In this document: positions 1 to 6,754 of the stretch, in pieces | How positions within the stretch are numbered: the first letter of the stretch is position 1 | Layout of the letters: the number at the start of each line of letters is the position of its first letter | Assembly (NCBI GenBank): GCA_002388885.1 | Contig: DGNI01000181.1 | Location: forward strand, 3,774 to 10,888 | Origin: Parvularculaceae bacterium UBA4496 | GTDB lineage: Bacteria > Pseudomonadota > Alphaproteobacteria > Caulobacterales > Parvularculaceae | Direction of reading: 5' to 3' | DNA: 7,115 nt | Program-made: the position numbers and the translations under genes | Notes under the pieces: generated by a model | Databases searched by the model: none | What the model was told of the DNA's origin: nothing | What the model saw: only the letters and a program-made list of their open reading frames with translations

Positions 1-176
1 CGGCAGGATGGAACGCTGCGCCGGCGTTTTCGCGGTTTGTGGAGCGTGCATCGCCGTTACTGGGTCTTGCGCAAGTAAGCGAGACGACGGCGCTCGCTTC
101 ATTTATTTCAGGCGAGCCGCCAGCGTTTCGCCGGCAGGCGCAACTTTCCATTGAAACCGGGGAGGCGGCGCGTTGA
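1..176 (+). CDS. ftsI: FtsI (penicillin-binding protein 3), C-terminal end only
   Basis: This is the 3' end of a gene that starts outside the window; two bases of a split codon are followed by 57 codons and a TGA at 174-176. The visible peptide begins AGWNAAPAFSRFVERASPLL. It resembles the tail of class B penicillin-binding proteins, where a glycine-rich strand after the transpeptidase domain is followed by an AAPVF-type helix and a 'P-LLG' segment. The catalytic SxxK, SxN and KTG motifs lie upstream and cannot be checked. FtsI is the membrane-anchored transpeptidase that cross-links septal peptidoglycan in the periplasm together with FtsW. A tail of about 35 residues (SETTALASF... to GEAAR) follows the recognisable part. 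Position directly before murE is the canonical dcw order and supports the call. The stop overlaps the murE start by four bases. The short length is the main limit on certainty. Confidence 0.82.
   Translation, partial: AGWNAAPAFSRFVERASPLLGLAQVSETTALASFISGEPPAFRRQAQLSIETGEAAR
161..165 (+). promoter_or_regulatory. Shine-Dalgarno site that sets the murE TTG start
   Basis: GGAGG lies inside the end of ftsI with a seven-base spacer before the TTG at 173-175. It is the strongest ribosome binding site in the window. It decides the unusual TTG start: the next in-frame ATG is codon 41, beyond conserved N-terminal sequence, and has no comparable site. Confidence 0.8.
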
Positions 177-1612
177 AACTCTCCGAACTTTCCGGCGAAG
201 CGATTTCGCCCGATCCGGTGATCGCCGGGCTGACCGCCGACAGCCGCGCCGTGACGCGCGGTTTTCTGTTTGCGGCCCTGCCGGGTGTCACCATGGATGG
301 AGCCAAATTCATCGGCCAGGCGGAGGAGCGCGGCGCAGCCGCCGTGCTCGCGCGTCCGGGCGTCACGTCGCGCCTGCCGATTGTGATTGATGACGAGCCG
401 CGCAGACGCCTCGCGCAGATGGCGGCGCGGTTTTTCCCGCGCCAGCCGGAAACGATTGCAGGCATCACCGGCACAAACGGGAAAACTTCGACAGCGCGGT
501 TTGCAGCGCAATTATGGTCGCGGCTAGGGCGGGCGTCGGGTAGTCTTGGCACGCTCGGCGCGCAGGCGGCCAGATACGATCGCAAACTCATCCACACGAC
601 ACCCGATCCGGTGATGCTCCATGAAACGCTGCACCAGATGAGCGATGCGGGCGTGACGCATCTCGCCATGGAAGTGTCGAGTCACGGTCTTGCGCAACAC
701 CGCGCAGACGGCGTGAAGTTCAATATCGCGGCCTTCACCAACATCACGCAGGATCACCTCGACTATCATGCGAGCTTCGACGACTACCTGGCCGCAAAGG
801 CGCGCCTGTTCGATGAGTTACTTGCCGATGACGGCGTTGTGGTGGTCAACGCCGACGGAGAGGGCGCGGACGACATAATTCGCATTGCAAAGCAACGCGG
901 TTTGCGCGTCATCACGACGGGCGCAGAAGGCGAGGATATCAAAATCCTCCACGCCGAGCCGCAGATGAATGGACTTGAACTTTCCATCTTTGTGGAAGGT
1001 GGGAAACGAAACGTCCGGACGCCGCTGATCGGCGCGTTTCAGGCGGAAAACGCAGCGCTTGCGATTGGCCTCGTTATGGCGTCTGGTTTTGAGGCTTATG
1101 AGATCATTCCGTTGCTGGAAAACGTTTCCGGCGCGCCGGGACGGATGCAGAATGTCTCAGGCATTCACGGCGCCGGCGTCTTCGTCGACTACGCCCACAC
1201 TCCAGATGCAGTGGCGACGGCGCTGAAAGCGATCCGGCCGCATGCGAAGGGCCGCGTCATCGCGATCATCGGCGCGGGCGGCGACCGCGACAAAGCCAAA
1301 CGCCCGCTGATGGGCGCCGCGGCGCATGAAAACGCGGATGTCGTGATCGTTACGGACGACAATCCGCGCAGCGAGGATCCGGCTGCGATCCGGAGTGAGG
1401 TTTTGAAAGGGTCTCCTGACGCAAAAGAAATCGGCGACAGGGGCGAGGCTATCGCGGCGGGGGTCGCGATGCTGGAAGACGGCGACGTGCTGTTAATATT
1501 GGGGAAGGGGCACGAAACCGGACAGGTGGTGGGGGATCAAACGTTGCCGTTCGATGACGCGGAAGTTGGTACTCGCGCTGTCGCGAACCGCATCAGGGAG
1601 CTCGGGCGATGA
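173..1612 (+). CDS. murE: UDP-MurNAc-L-Ala-D-Glu:meso-diaminopimelate ligase (MurE)
   Basis: This cytoplasmic Mur ligase adds the third stem-peptide residue to UDP-MurNAc-L-Ala-D-Glu with ATP. The 479 residues are close to the usual length (E. coli about 495). The N-terminal UDP-binding domain includes TADSRAV (21-27). The central ATPase domain has the P-loop GITGTNGKTST (97-107), HTTPDP (141-146), MEVSSHGL (166-173) and a lysine, K209 in YLAAKARLF, at the position carbamylated in this family. The C-terminal domain has DYAHTPDA (339-346), GAGGDRDKAKRP (367-378), DNPRSEDP (396-403) and GKGHE (444-448). DNPR is the established signature for meso-DAP rather than lysine. The start is TTG at 173, overlapping the ftsI stop as TTGA and preceded by GGAGG. 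The stop overlaps the murF ATG (ATGA). Translational coupling to ftsI and murF is inferred. No key residue is missing. Confidence 0.97.
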   Translation: MKLSELSGEAISPDPVIAGLTADSRAVTRGFLFAALPGVTMDGAKFIGQAEERGAAAVLARPGVTSRLPIVIDDEPRRRLAQMAARFFPRQPETIAGITGTNGKTSTARFAAQLWSRLGRASGSLGTLGAQAARYDRKLIHTTPDPVMLHETLHQMSDAGVTHLAMEVSSHGLAQHRADGVKFNIAAFTNITQDHLDYHASFDDYLAAKARLFDELLADDGVVVVNADGEGADDIIRIAKQRGLRVITTGAEGEDIKILHAEPQMNGLELSIFVEGGKRNVRTPLIGAFQAENAALAIGLVMASGFEAYEIIPLLENVSGAPGRMQNVSGIHGAGVFVDYAHTPDAVATALKAIRPHAKGRVIAIIGAGGDRDKAKRPLMGAAAHENADVVIVTDDNPRSEDPAAIRSEVLKGSPDAKEIGDRGEAIAAGVAMLEDGDVLLILGKGHETGQVVGDQTLPFDDAEVGTRAVANRIRELGR

Positions 1613-3069
1613 CGAATGCACTCGAAAAATTATGGACGGCCTATGAAGCCGCAGCCGCCACCGGCGGTGCGCTTTGCTCACGCGGCGGCGATCCGAAACG
1701 CTGGGAAGCCGAGGAGTGGTGGGCCGGCGGCATCTCTATTGATACGCGCACCTTGAAGCCGGGCGATATTTTCGTTGCGCTTCGCGATGCGCGCGACGGA
1801 CATGAGTTTTTGAAGAACGCTTTTGAGGCGGGCGCTGCAGCGGCATTGGTCGCTCGCGCGCCCGAAAATGCGCCCGAAGGTGCGCCATTGCTGGTCGTCG
1901 GCGACACGCTCGAAGGGCTTCGCGATCTCGCCGCCGCCGCACGCATGCGCAATTTCGGCAAGCGCGTTGCCGTGACAGGCAGCGCGGGCAAAACCAGCAC
2001 CAAGGAAATCCTGCGTGCGGTTTTGTCGAGCGCGGGCGCCGTCCACGCTGCGGACAAAAGCTTCAACAATCACTGGGGCGTGCCGCTGACTTTGGCGAAG
2101 CTTCCCATGCGCGCGGACTTCGGCGTTTTCGAAATCGGCATGAATCATCCGGGAGAGATCACGCCTTTGACCGGCCTCGTACGCCCGCACGCCGCCATCG
2201 TCACCACGGTTGCGGCGGCGCATCTTGAGTTTTTCAAATCCGTCGAAGAAATAGCGGAAGCCAAAGCCGAAATCTTTTCCGGTCTCGCACCCGGTGGCAT
2301 CGCCGTGTTGCCGTTCGACAATGAGTTCTTTCCGCTTCTGAAAAAACGTGCGGAGAAGGCAGGCGCCGCGTCGTTTGTTTCATTCGGTGAAAAAGACGGC
2401 GCCGACTTCCAGTTGCTCAATTACAAAGCGCATGGCGCAGGCGCACAACTCAAAGCGAAAATCAAAGGCAAGCCTCACGAATTCGCCATTGGCATTCCGG
2501 GCCGTCATCAGGCGGGGAATATGCTTGCAGCGCTCGCTGCGGCGGAGGCGGTCGGCGCTCCACTCGAACCTGCCATCCGGGCGCTTGCCAACATCACGCC
2601 GGCGGAAGGGCGCGGCGCGCGCGCAAAGATTATTGTCGATGACGGCGAAGCGACGCTGATTGATGAAAGCTATAACGCCAACCCCGCATCCATGATGGCG
2701 GCGATCGGTCTCCTCGGGGCAAGCGAACCGGACAAAAGCGGCCAGCGTATCGCCGTCCTTGGCGAAATGCTGGAGCTCGGCCCCGATGGGCCTGCTTTGC
2801 ATGCGAGCTTGGCCAAGGCGTTGGTTGCGGCCAAGGTTGACCGGGTCTACGCAGCAGGCCAGTTGATGCGCCATCTCTGGGATCAGTTGCCGCCAAATAT
2901 GCGCGGACTTCATGCCGGCGACGCCGTCGGCCTTGTGGGGCCGGTGCTCGACGCGGTCGGCAATGGCGATATTGTCATGGTCAAGGGATCAAACGCTTCT
3001 AAGGTAAGCGCTGTTGCGCGCGCGCTAAAAGACAGCGGCAAAGAAGAAAACATAGAAGGCCGGGCCTGA
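1609..3069 (+). CDS. murF: UDP-MurNAc-tripeptide:D-alanyl-D-alanine ligase (MurF)
   Basis: MurF completes the cytoplasmic precursor by joining D-Ala-D-Ala to UDP-MurNAc-tripeptide with ATP. The 486 residues are somewhat longer than E. coli MurF (about 452). Visible signatures are [16 protein letters not shown] (43-58) in the N-terminal domain, the P-loop [11 protein letters not shown] (122-132), [10 protein letters not shown] (153-162), [10 protein letters not shown] (175-184), AHLEFF (204-209), and K219 in IAEAKAEIF as the expected carbamylated lysine. Further on are [12 protein letters not shown] (298-309), EGRG (333-336), [12 protein letters not shown] (351-362) and the closing VKGSNASK (458-465). 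The ATG at 1609 overlaps the murE stop (ATGA) and has AGGGAG at 1595-1600, eight bases upstream. Residues about 22-38 look like a short polar insertion before the first conserved block. The TGA shares one base with the mraY ATG. Confidence 0.97.
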   Translation: MTNALEKLWTAYEAAAATGGALCSRGGDPKRWEAEEWWAGGISIDTRTLKPGDIFVALRDARDGHEFLKNAFEAGAAAALVARAPENAPEGAPLLVVGDTLEGLRDLAAAARMRNFGKRVAVTGSAGKTSTKEILRAVLSSAGAVHAADKSFNNHWGVPLTLAKLPMRADFGVFEIGMNHPGEITPLTGLVRPHAAIVTTVAAAHLEFFKSVEEIAEAKAEIFSGLAPGGIAVLPFDNEFFPLLKKRAEKAGAASFVSFGEKDGADFQLLNYKAHGAGAQLKAKIKGKPHEFAIGIPGRHQAGNMLAALAAAEAVGAPLEPAIRALANITPAEGRGARAKIIVDDGEATLIDESYNANPASMMAAIGLLGASEPDKSGQRIAVLGEMLELGPDGPALHASLAKALVAAKVDRVYAAGQLMRHLWDQLPPNMRGLHAGDAVGLVGPVLDAVGNGDIVMVKGSNASKVSAVARALKDSGKEENIEGRA

Positions 3070-4202
3070 TGCTGTATCATTTGCTGACCCCTTACGCGGA
3101 TCAGTTCCAACTGTTCAACGTCTTTCGCTACCTGACGTTCCGAACCGGCGGCGCGATCATGACGGCGCTGTTGATTGCATTCCTGCTGGGCCCGCCGCTC
3201 ATCCGCTGGATGCGCAGGAAGCAAGGGCGCGGCCAGCCGATTCGCGAGGACGGGCCGCAAAACCATATTATCGAAAAAGCCGGCACGCCGACCATGGGCG
3301 GGGTGCTGATCCTGCTGTCGCTCGTTGTCGCGACATTTTTGTGGGCGCGGCTCGACAATATATATGTGTGGATCGTCATGGGCGTGACGCTCGCCTTCGG
3401 CGCGCTCGGCTTTATCGACGACTATTTGAAGGTCACCAAACAGACCGCCAGCGGCGTGGTCGGCAGTCTGAAATTAGCCGTTCAGTTTGCGGTGGCGCTG
3501 ACAGCCGGATGGTTCTGCATGGATGCGCTGGCCTCGGCGCCGGACGCGCCGGCCGGGCTCGCCACCGCCGTACCGGTGCCGTTCGTGCCGATTGATATAT
3601 TCCAGAGCTGGTTCAATGCGCCGGGCGTGCCGCTGGGGCTGTTGATTATTCCCTTCGCAGCATTTGTGATTGTCGGCGCGTCCAACACGGTGAACCTCAC
3701 TGACGGTCTTGACGGTCTCGCCACCGTGCCGGTGATGATCGCTGCGGGAACCTATGCGCTGATCGTCTACCTCGTCGGAAATATTATCTACGCGGACTAC
3801 CTCGGCGTGCCTTACGTTCCGGGCGCCGGCGAGCTCGCCGTGATCTGCGGCGCCATCATCGGCGCCGGGCTCGGGTTTTTATGGTACAACGCGCCGCCCG
3901 CCGCGATCTTCATGGGCGATACGGGCTCGTTGGCGCTCGGCGGCGCCATTGGCGCCATAGCCGTTGCGTCAAAGCACGAAATTGTTCTCGCCATTGTCGG
4001 CGGTCTTTTCGTGCTCGAAGGTCTTTCGGTGATGATCCAGATTGCGTCATTCAAACTGACGGGCAAGCGCGTCTTTCGCATGGCGCCGATCCATCACCAT
4101 TTCGAACATCTCGGCTGGAAAGAGTCGACAATCGTCATCCGCTTTTGGATCATCGCCATGGTGCTGGCGATGATCGGTCTTGCAACGCTGAAACTGCGAT
4201 AG
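3069..4202 (+). CDS. mraY: Phospho-N-acetylmuramoyl-pentapeptide transferase (MraY)
   Basis: MraY is the integral inner-membrane enzyme that transfers phospho-MurNAc-pentapeptide from UDP to undecaprenyl phosphate, making lipid I. The 377 residues include about ten hydrophobic spans (near 26-45, 75-92, 97-116, 135-152, 189-205, 221-241, 255-273, 286-302, 305-326 and 355-374). Signatures are KAGTPTMGG (70-78), GFIDDYLK (114-121, with the D117/D118 pair), [10 protein letters not shown] (209-218), the catalytic-site [11 protein letters not shown] (281-291, D284) and the histidine loop MAPIHHHFE (338-346). It is slightly longer than E. coli MraY (360), with extra length seemingly in the Ala/Pro-rich loop at about 152-182. 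The ATG overlaps the murF TGA by one base (TGATG). AGAAGG at 3054-3059 gives a nine-base spacer. Its place between murF and murD is canonical. Confidence 0.97.
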   Translation: MLYHLLTPYADQFQLFNVFRYLTFRTGGAIMTALLIAFLLGPPLIRWMRRKQGRGQPIREDGPQNHIIEKAGTPTMGGVLILLSLVVATFLWARLDNIYVWIVMGVTLAFGALGFIDDYLKVTKQTASGVVGSLKLAVQFAVALTAGWFCMDALASAPDAPAGLATAVPVPFVPIDIFQSWFNAPGVPLGLLIIPFAAFVIVGASNTVNLTDGLDGLATVPVMIAAGTYALIVYLVGNIIYADYLGVPYVPGAGELAVICGAIIGAGLGFLWYNAPPAAIFMGDTGSLALGGAIGAIAVASKHEIVLAIVGGLFVLEGLSVMIQIASFKLTGKRVFRMAPIHHHFEHLGWKESTIVIRFWIIAMVLAMIGLATLKLR

Positions 4203-4204
4203 GG
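4201..4204 (+). promoter_or_regulatory. Weak, closely spaced Shine-Dalgarno site of murD
   Basis: AGGG overlaps the mraY TAG stop and sits only four bases before the murD ATG at 4209. No better purine-rich match was seen upstream. The spacer is shorter than the usual five to nine bases, so this is the least convincing ribosome binding site in the window. The start itself is firm, because the in-frame TAG at 4200-4202 excludes any earlier one. Confidence 0.4.
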
Positions 4205-4208
4205 CTCC
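4203..4208 (+). other. Only intergenic gap in the window (mraY-murD)
   Basis: These six bases are the only non-coding ones seen. Every other junction overlaps. The gap is too short for a promoter or terminator, so any internal promoter would have to lie within coding sequence. Confidence 0.95.
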
Positions 4209-5621
4209 ATGATTCTGATCCCTGACGTAAAGCGAAAGAATATTGGCGTCTTCGGCCTTGGGTTGTCGGGCATCGCAACCTGCGAAGCGCTCGTCGCCTC
4301 GGGCGCGCGAGTCTATTCCTTCGATGAAAATCGTCAGGTGCGGGAGAAAACCTCGCAGACCGAATACAGGTGCGAGCATCCGAAGAACTGGCCGTGGAAG
4401 GAAATGGATTTCCTGGTGGTCTCGCCCGGCGTGCCGCTGACCCATCCGAAACCGCACGCTATCGTGCGCAAGGCGCGGATGGAGAAAGTCCCGGTGATCG
4501 GCGACACGGAATTGTTTGCGCGCGCGCTCAACAAACTCGACGAACGCGCCCGGCCGCGCGTTGTGGGCGTCACCGGCTCCAATGGAAAATCGACCACGAC
4601 GGCGCTGATCGGTCATATTCTCAAACAGGCGGGCGAGGACGTTTATGTCGGCGGCAATATCGGCGAGGCGGTTTTGTCGCTCCCCGCATTTGAAAGCGAC
4701 GCCATATACGTTCTTGAGCTGTCGTCGTTTCAGCTTGATCTCACTGAAACGCTCCGACTCAACGCGGCGGCGTTCCTGAACCTGTCGCCCGATCACATTG
4801 AACGGCACGGATCGGTTGCAGGTTATCTGAAATCAAAAAAACGCATTTTCGCGAACCAAACCAAAGACGACCTCTCCGTTATCGGCGTTGACGATGATTA
4901 TGCGCAAAGCGTCTGCACGGAACTGATGGCGAATGATACGAGCGAAGTGCGGCCCGTTTCGTCAGGCAGCGCGCTCGGCCGCGGCGTTTATGCGCTCGAC
5001 GGCAAGATCTATTGCAATCTCGACGGCAAGTCGCTGCTGGCGGGCGATCTTGCGCGCGCGCGTTCGCTTCGCGGGCCTCATAACTGGCAGAACGCCGCCG
5101 CCGCTATTGCCGTCTGCGAAAAATTCGACGTGTCGCCGGCGCTTGCTATTCAGGCCGCGCACCGGTTCGAAGGGCTGGCGCACCGGCTGGAAGAAGTCGG
5201 ACGCAACGGCAAGGTACTGTTCATCAACGATTCAAAAGCGACCAACGCCGACGCGACGGCGCGTGCGCTGGGCGCGCTTGAAAATATCTTCTGGATCGCC
5301 GGCGGCAAACCGAAAGAGGGCGGCGTGGAAAGCCTCAAACCGTTGATGGACCGCGTGCGCAGCGTCTATCTGATCGGCGAGGCGGCGTCGCAGTTTGAAG
5401 AACAGCTCCGCGGATCGGCTCATTGCGTTCTGTGCGGCGATCTTGAAAAGGCGGTTGCTGCGGCAAGCGCCGATGCGGCGCAATCGGATGCGATTAATCC
5501 GGTGGTGCTGTTGTCGCCGGCTTGCGCATCCTACGACCAGTTCAGGAATTTCGTCGAGCGCGGCGACAAGTTTCGCGAACTCGTGGCTGATCTCGCCTCA
5601 ACCAATGGAGAAGCAGCGTGA
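4209..5621 (+). CDS. murD: UDP-MurNAc-L-alanine:D-glutamate ligase (MurD)
   Basis: MurD is the cytoplasmic ATP-dependent ligase that adds D-glutamate to UDP-MurNAc-L-Ala, the step before MurE. The 470 residues are near the usual length (E. coli 438). The N-terminal Rossmann-like domain has VFGLGLSG (14-21) and SPGVP (72-76). The ATPase domain has GVTGSNGKSTTT (120-131), GGNIG (148-152), ELSSFQL (170-176), NLSPDHIERHG (191-201) and K210 in YLKSKKRIF, aligning with the carbamylated lysine of E. coli MurD (K198). GPHNWQNAAAA (289-299), NDSKATN (340-346), IAGGKPKEGG (363-372) and SPACASYDQF (436-445) complete the family pattern. The ATG at 4209 is the earliest possible start because of the in-frame TAG just upstream. 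The stop overlaps the ftsW GTG (GTGA). A run of seven A bases (4835-4841) covers the K210-K211 codons. Confidence 0.97.
   Translation: MILIPDVKRKNIGVFGLGLSGIATCEALVASGARVYSFDENRQVREKTSQTEYRCEHPKNWPWKEMDFLVVSPGVPLTHPKPHAIVRKARMEKVPVIGDTELFARALNKLDERARPRVVGVTGSNGKSTTTALIGHILKQAGEDVYVGGNIGEAVLSLPAFESDAIYVLELSSFQLDLTETLRLNAAAFLNLSPDHIERHGSVAGYLKSKKRIFANQTKDDLSVIGVDDDYAQSVCTELMANDTSEVRPVSSGSALGRGVYALDGKIYCNLDGKSLLAGDLARARSLRGPHNWQNAAAAIAVCEKFDVSPALAIQAAHRFEGLAHRLEEVGRNGKVLFINDSKATNADATARALGALENIFWIAGGKPKEGGVESLKPLMDRVRSVYLIGEAASQFEEQLRGSAHCVLCGDLEKAVAAASADAAQSDAINPVVLLSPACASYDQFRNFVERGDKFRELVADLASTNGEAA
5607..5610 (+). promoter_or_regulatory. Shine-Dalgarno site that sets the ftsW GTG start
   Basis: GGAG (extended by AAG) lies within the last codons of murD, seven bases before the GTG at 5618. 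The next in-frame ATG is codon 39, inside the first membrane span, so the GTG is the sensible start. Confidence 0.7.
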
Positions 5622-6754
5622 AGCGTCTGTCGCGTCTTGATGACTCGCCGTTTGCGCGGTTGTGGTGGTCCATCGACCGGCCAAGCCTTGCGATTCTGTC
5701 GCTCATCATCGTCATCGGTTTCGTCGTTCTGATGGCGGCGGGTCCGTCTGCGGCCATGCGCATCGGCGGCGTCAGCGAGTTTCACTTTCCGGCGCGGCAA
5801 CTCATTTTTCTGGCGCCGACATTGTTCCTGATCATGGCGCTTGCCTTTTTAACGCCGCTGCAGGCGCGGCGTCTCGGCGTCATCGTCTTTCTCGGCGCGC
5901 TCGCCGCCATGGTGCTTGTGTTGCTATTCGCCGGTGAAGTGAACGGCGCCAAGCGCTGGCTTTATGTTGGCGGATTTTCCCTGCAGCCGTCGGAATTTGC
6001 AAAGCCCGGCTTTGTCATCGCCGCCGCCTGGATGCTGGCGGAGGGCGCGCGCGATCCGAAATTTCACGGCGGCGCCGTCGCCATCGGATTGTACGGATTG
6101 TTTGCGCTGCTTTTGTTGTTGCAGCCAGACTTCGGCCAGTGGGCGCTGATCACAGCGGTCTGGGCGGTGATGTTTTTCGTTGCGGGCTGGAGCTGGCTGT
6201 GGATCGCGGGGCTGGGCGTCACCGGCATGGGCGCGCTGACGGCGGGCTACATTTTTTCCGATCACGTCGCTGCGCGCCTCGATGGTTTCTTAAAACCCGG
6301 CGCCAACGAAACCTATCAGGTGGACCGGTCGGTGGAGACCATCGCCAATGGCGGGCTGATCGGGCGGGGCGAGGCGGCGTCGGTCAAAGGCGCGCTCCCC
6401 GATGCACATACGGATTTCATTTTCGCGGTGGCGGGCGAGGAATTCGGGTTTGCGCTCGCCGTCCTGATCATCGTTTTGTTTGCGATTTTCACGGCGCGGG
6501 TCATGGCCGTTGCGGCGGGGCTGAAATCCATGTTCGCTCAATGCGCCGTAACAGGGCTTGCCGCACTGATAGGGTTTCAGGCGATCATCAACATTGGCGT
6601 CTCGCTTCGCGCGCTTCCGGCAAAGGGCATGACGCTGCCGTTTATTTCCTATGGCGGCTCGTCGCTGTTGGCGACGGGGCTGACGGTCGGGCTGATTTTC
6701 GCCCTGACGCGCACCCATCAGGGCGTCTTCCGGCGCAAGGACATCATGCCGTGA
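5618..6754 (+). CDS. ftsW: Septal peptidoglycan glycosyltransferase FtsW (SEDS family)
   Basis: FtsW is the inner-membrane SEDS protein that polymerises lipid II into septal glycan together with the transpeptidase FtsI, whose gene end opens this window. The 378 residues show about ten hydrophobic spans (near 24-42, 61-79, 88-106, 127-142, 152-169, 173-190, 194-213, 272-294, 308-330 and 343-364), with the large periplasmic loop at about 214-270. Signatures are NGAKRWL (109-115), QPSEFAKP (123-130), LQPDFGQ (168-174), YQVDRSVE (233-240), LPDAHTDFIFAVAGEEFG (260-277; D266 matches the essential SEDS aspartate) and LPAKGMTLPFISYGGSS (333-349). RodA is the main alternative, but the dcw position and the YQVDR/DAHTDF context favour FtsW. 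The GTG start overlaps the murD TGA, and the stop overlaps the murG GTG. The cytoplasmic N-terminus is short (about 22 residues) relative to E. coli FtsW. Confidence 0.96.
   Translation: MKRLSRLDDSPFARLWWSIDRPSLAILSLIIVIGFVVLMAAGPSAAMRIGGVSEFHFPARQLIFLAPTLFLIMALAFLTPLQARRLGVIVFLGALAAMVLVLLFAGEVNGAKRWLYVGGFSLQPSEFAKPGFVIAAAWMLAEGARDPKFHGGAVAIGLYGLFALLLLLQPDFGQWALITAVWAVMFFVAGWSWLWIAGLGVTGMGALTAGYIFSDHVAARLDGFLKPGANETYQVDRSVETIANGGLIGRGEAASVKGALPDAHTDFIFAVAGEEFGFALAVLIIVLFAIFTARVMAVAAGLKSMFAQCAVTGLAALIGFQAIINIGVSLRALPAKGMTLPFISYGGSSLLATGLTVGLIFALTRTHQGVFRRKDIMP
6737..6741 (+). promoter_or_regulatory. Shine-Dalgarno site that sets the murG GTG start
   Basis: AAGGA lies in the last codons of ftsW, nine bases before the GTG at 6751. 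The first in-frame ATG comes only at codon 114, well past the conserved G-loop, so GTG is required for a complete MurG. Confidence 0.65.

Noticed and set aside
103..669. A 188-codon minus-strand frame opposite the end of ftsI and the start of murE
   Set aside because: Its composition is low in structure and rich in Arg, Ser and Pro, no family was recognised, and it is antisense to conserved MurE motifs.
1492..1498. AT-rich TTAATAT near the end of murE considered as a CtrA half-site or -10 box
   Set aside because: No second TTAA half-site at the right spacing and no matching -35 element were seen; it lies in codons of the conserved LLILGKGHE region.
3850..3956. Repeated GGCGCC palindromes, such as GGCGCCATTGGCGCC, within mraY
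   Set aside because: They encode repeated Gly-Ala-Ile residues of membrane helices; codon bias explains them without any regulatory role.
4047..4808. A 253-codon open frame on the minus strand across the mraY-murD junction
   Set aside because: It lies wholly opposite two well-supported genes, its product is arginine/histidine-rich with no recognisable domain, and long antisense frames are expected in GC-rich coding DNA.
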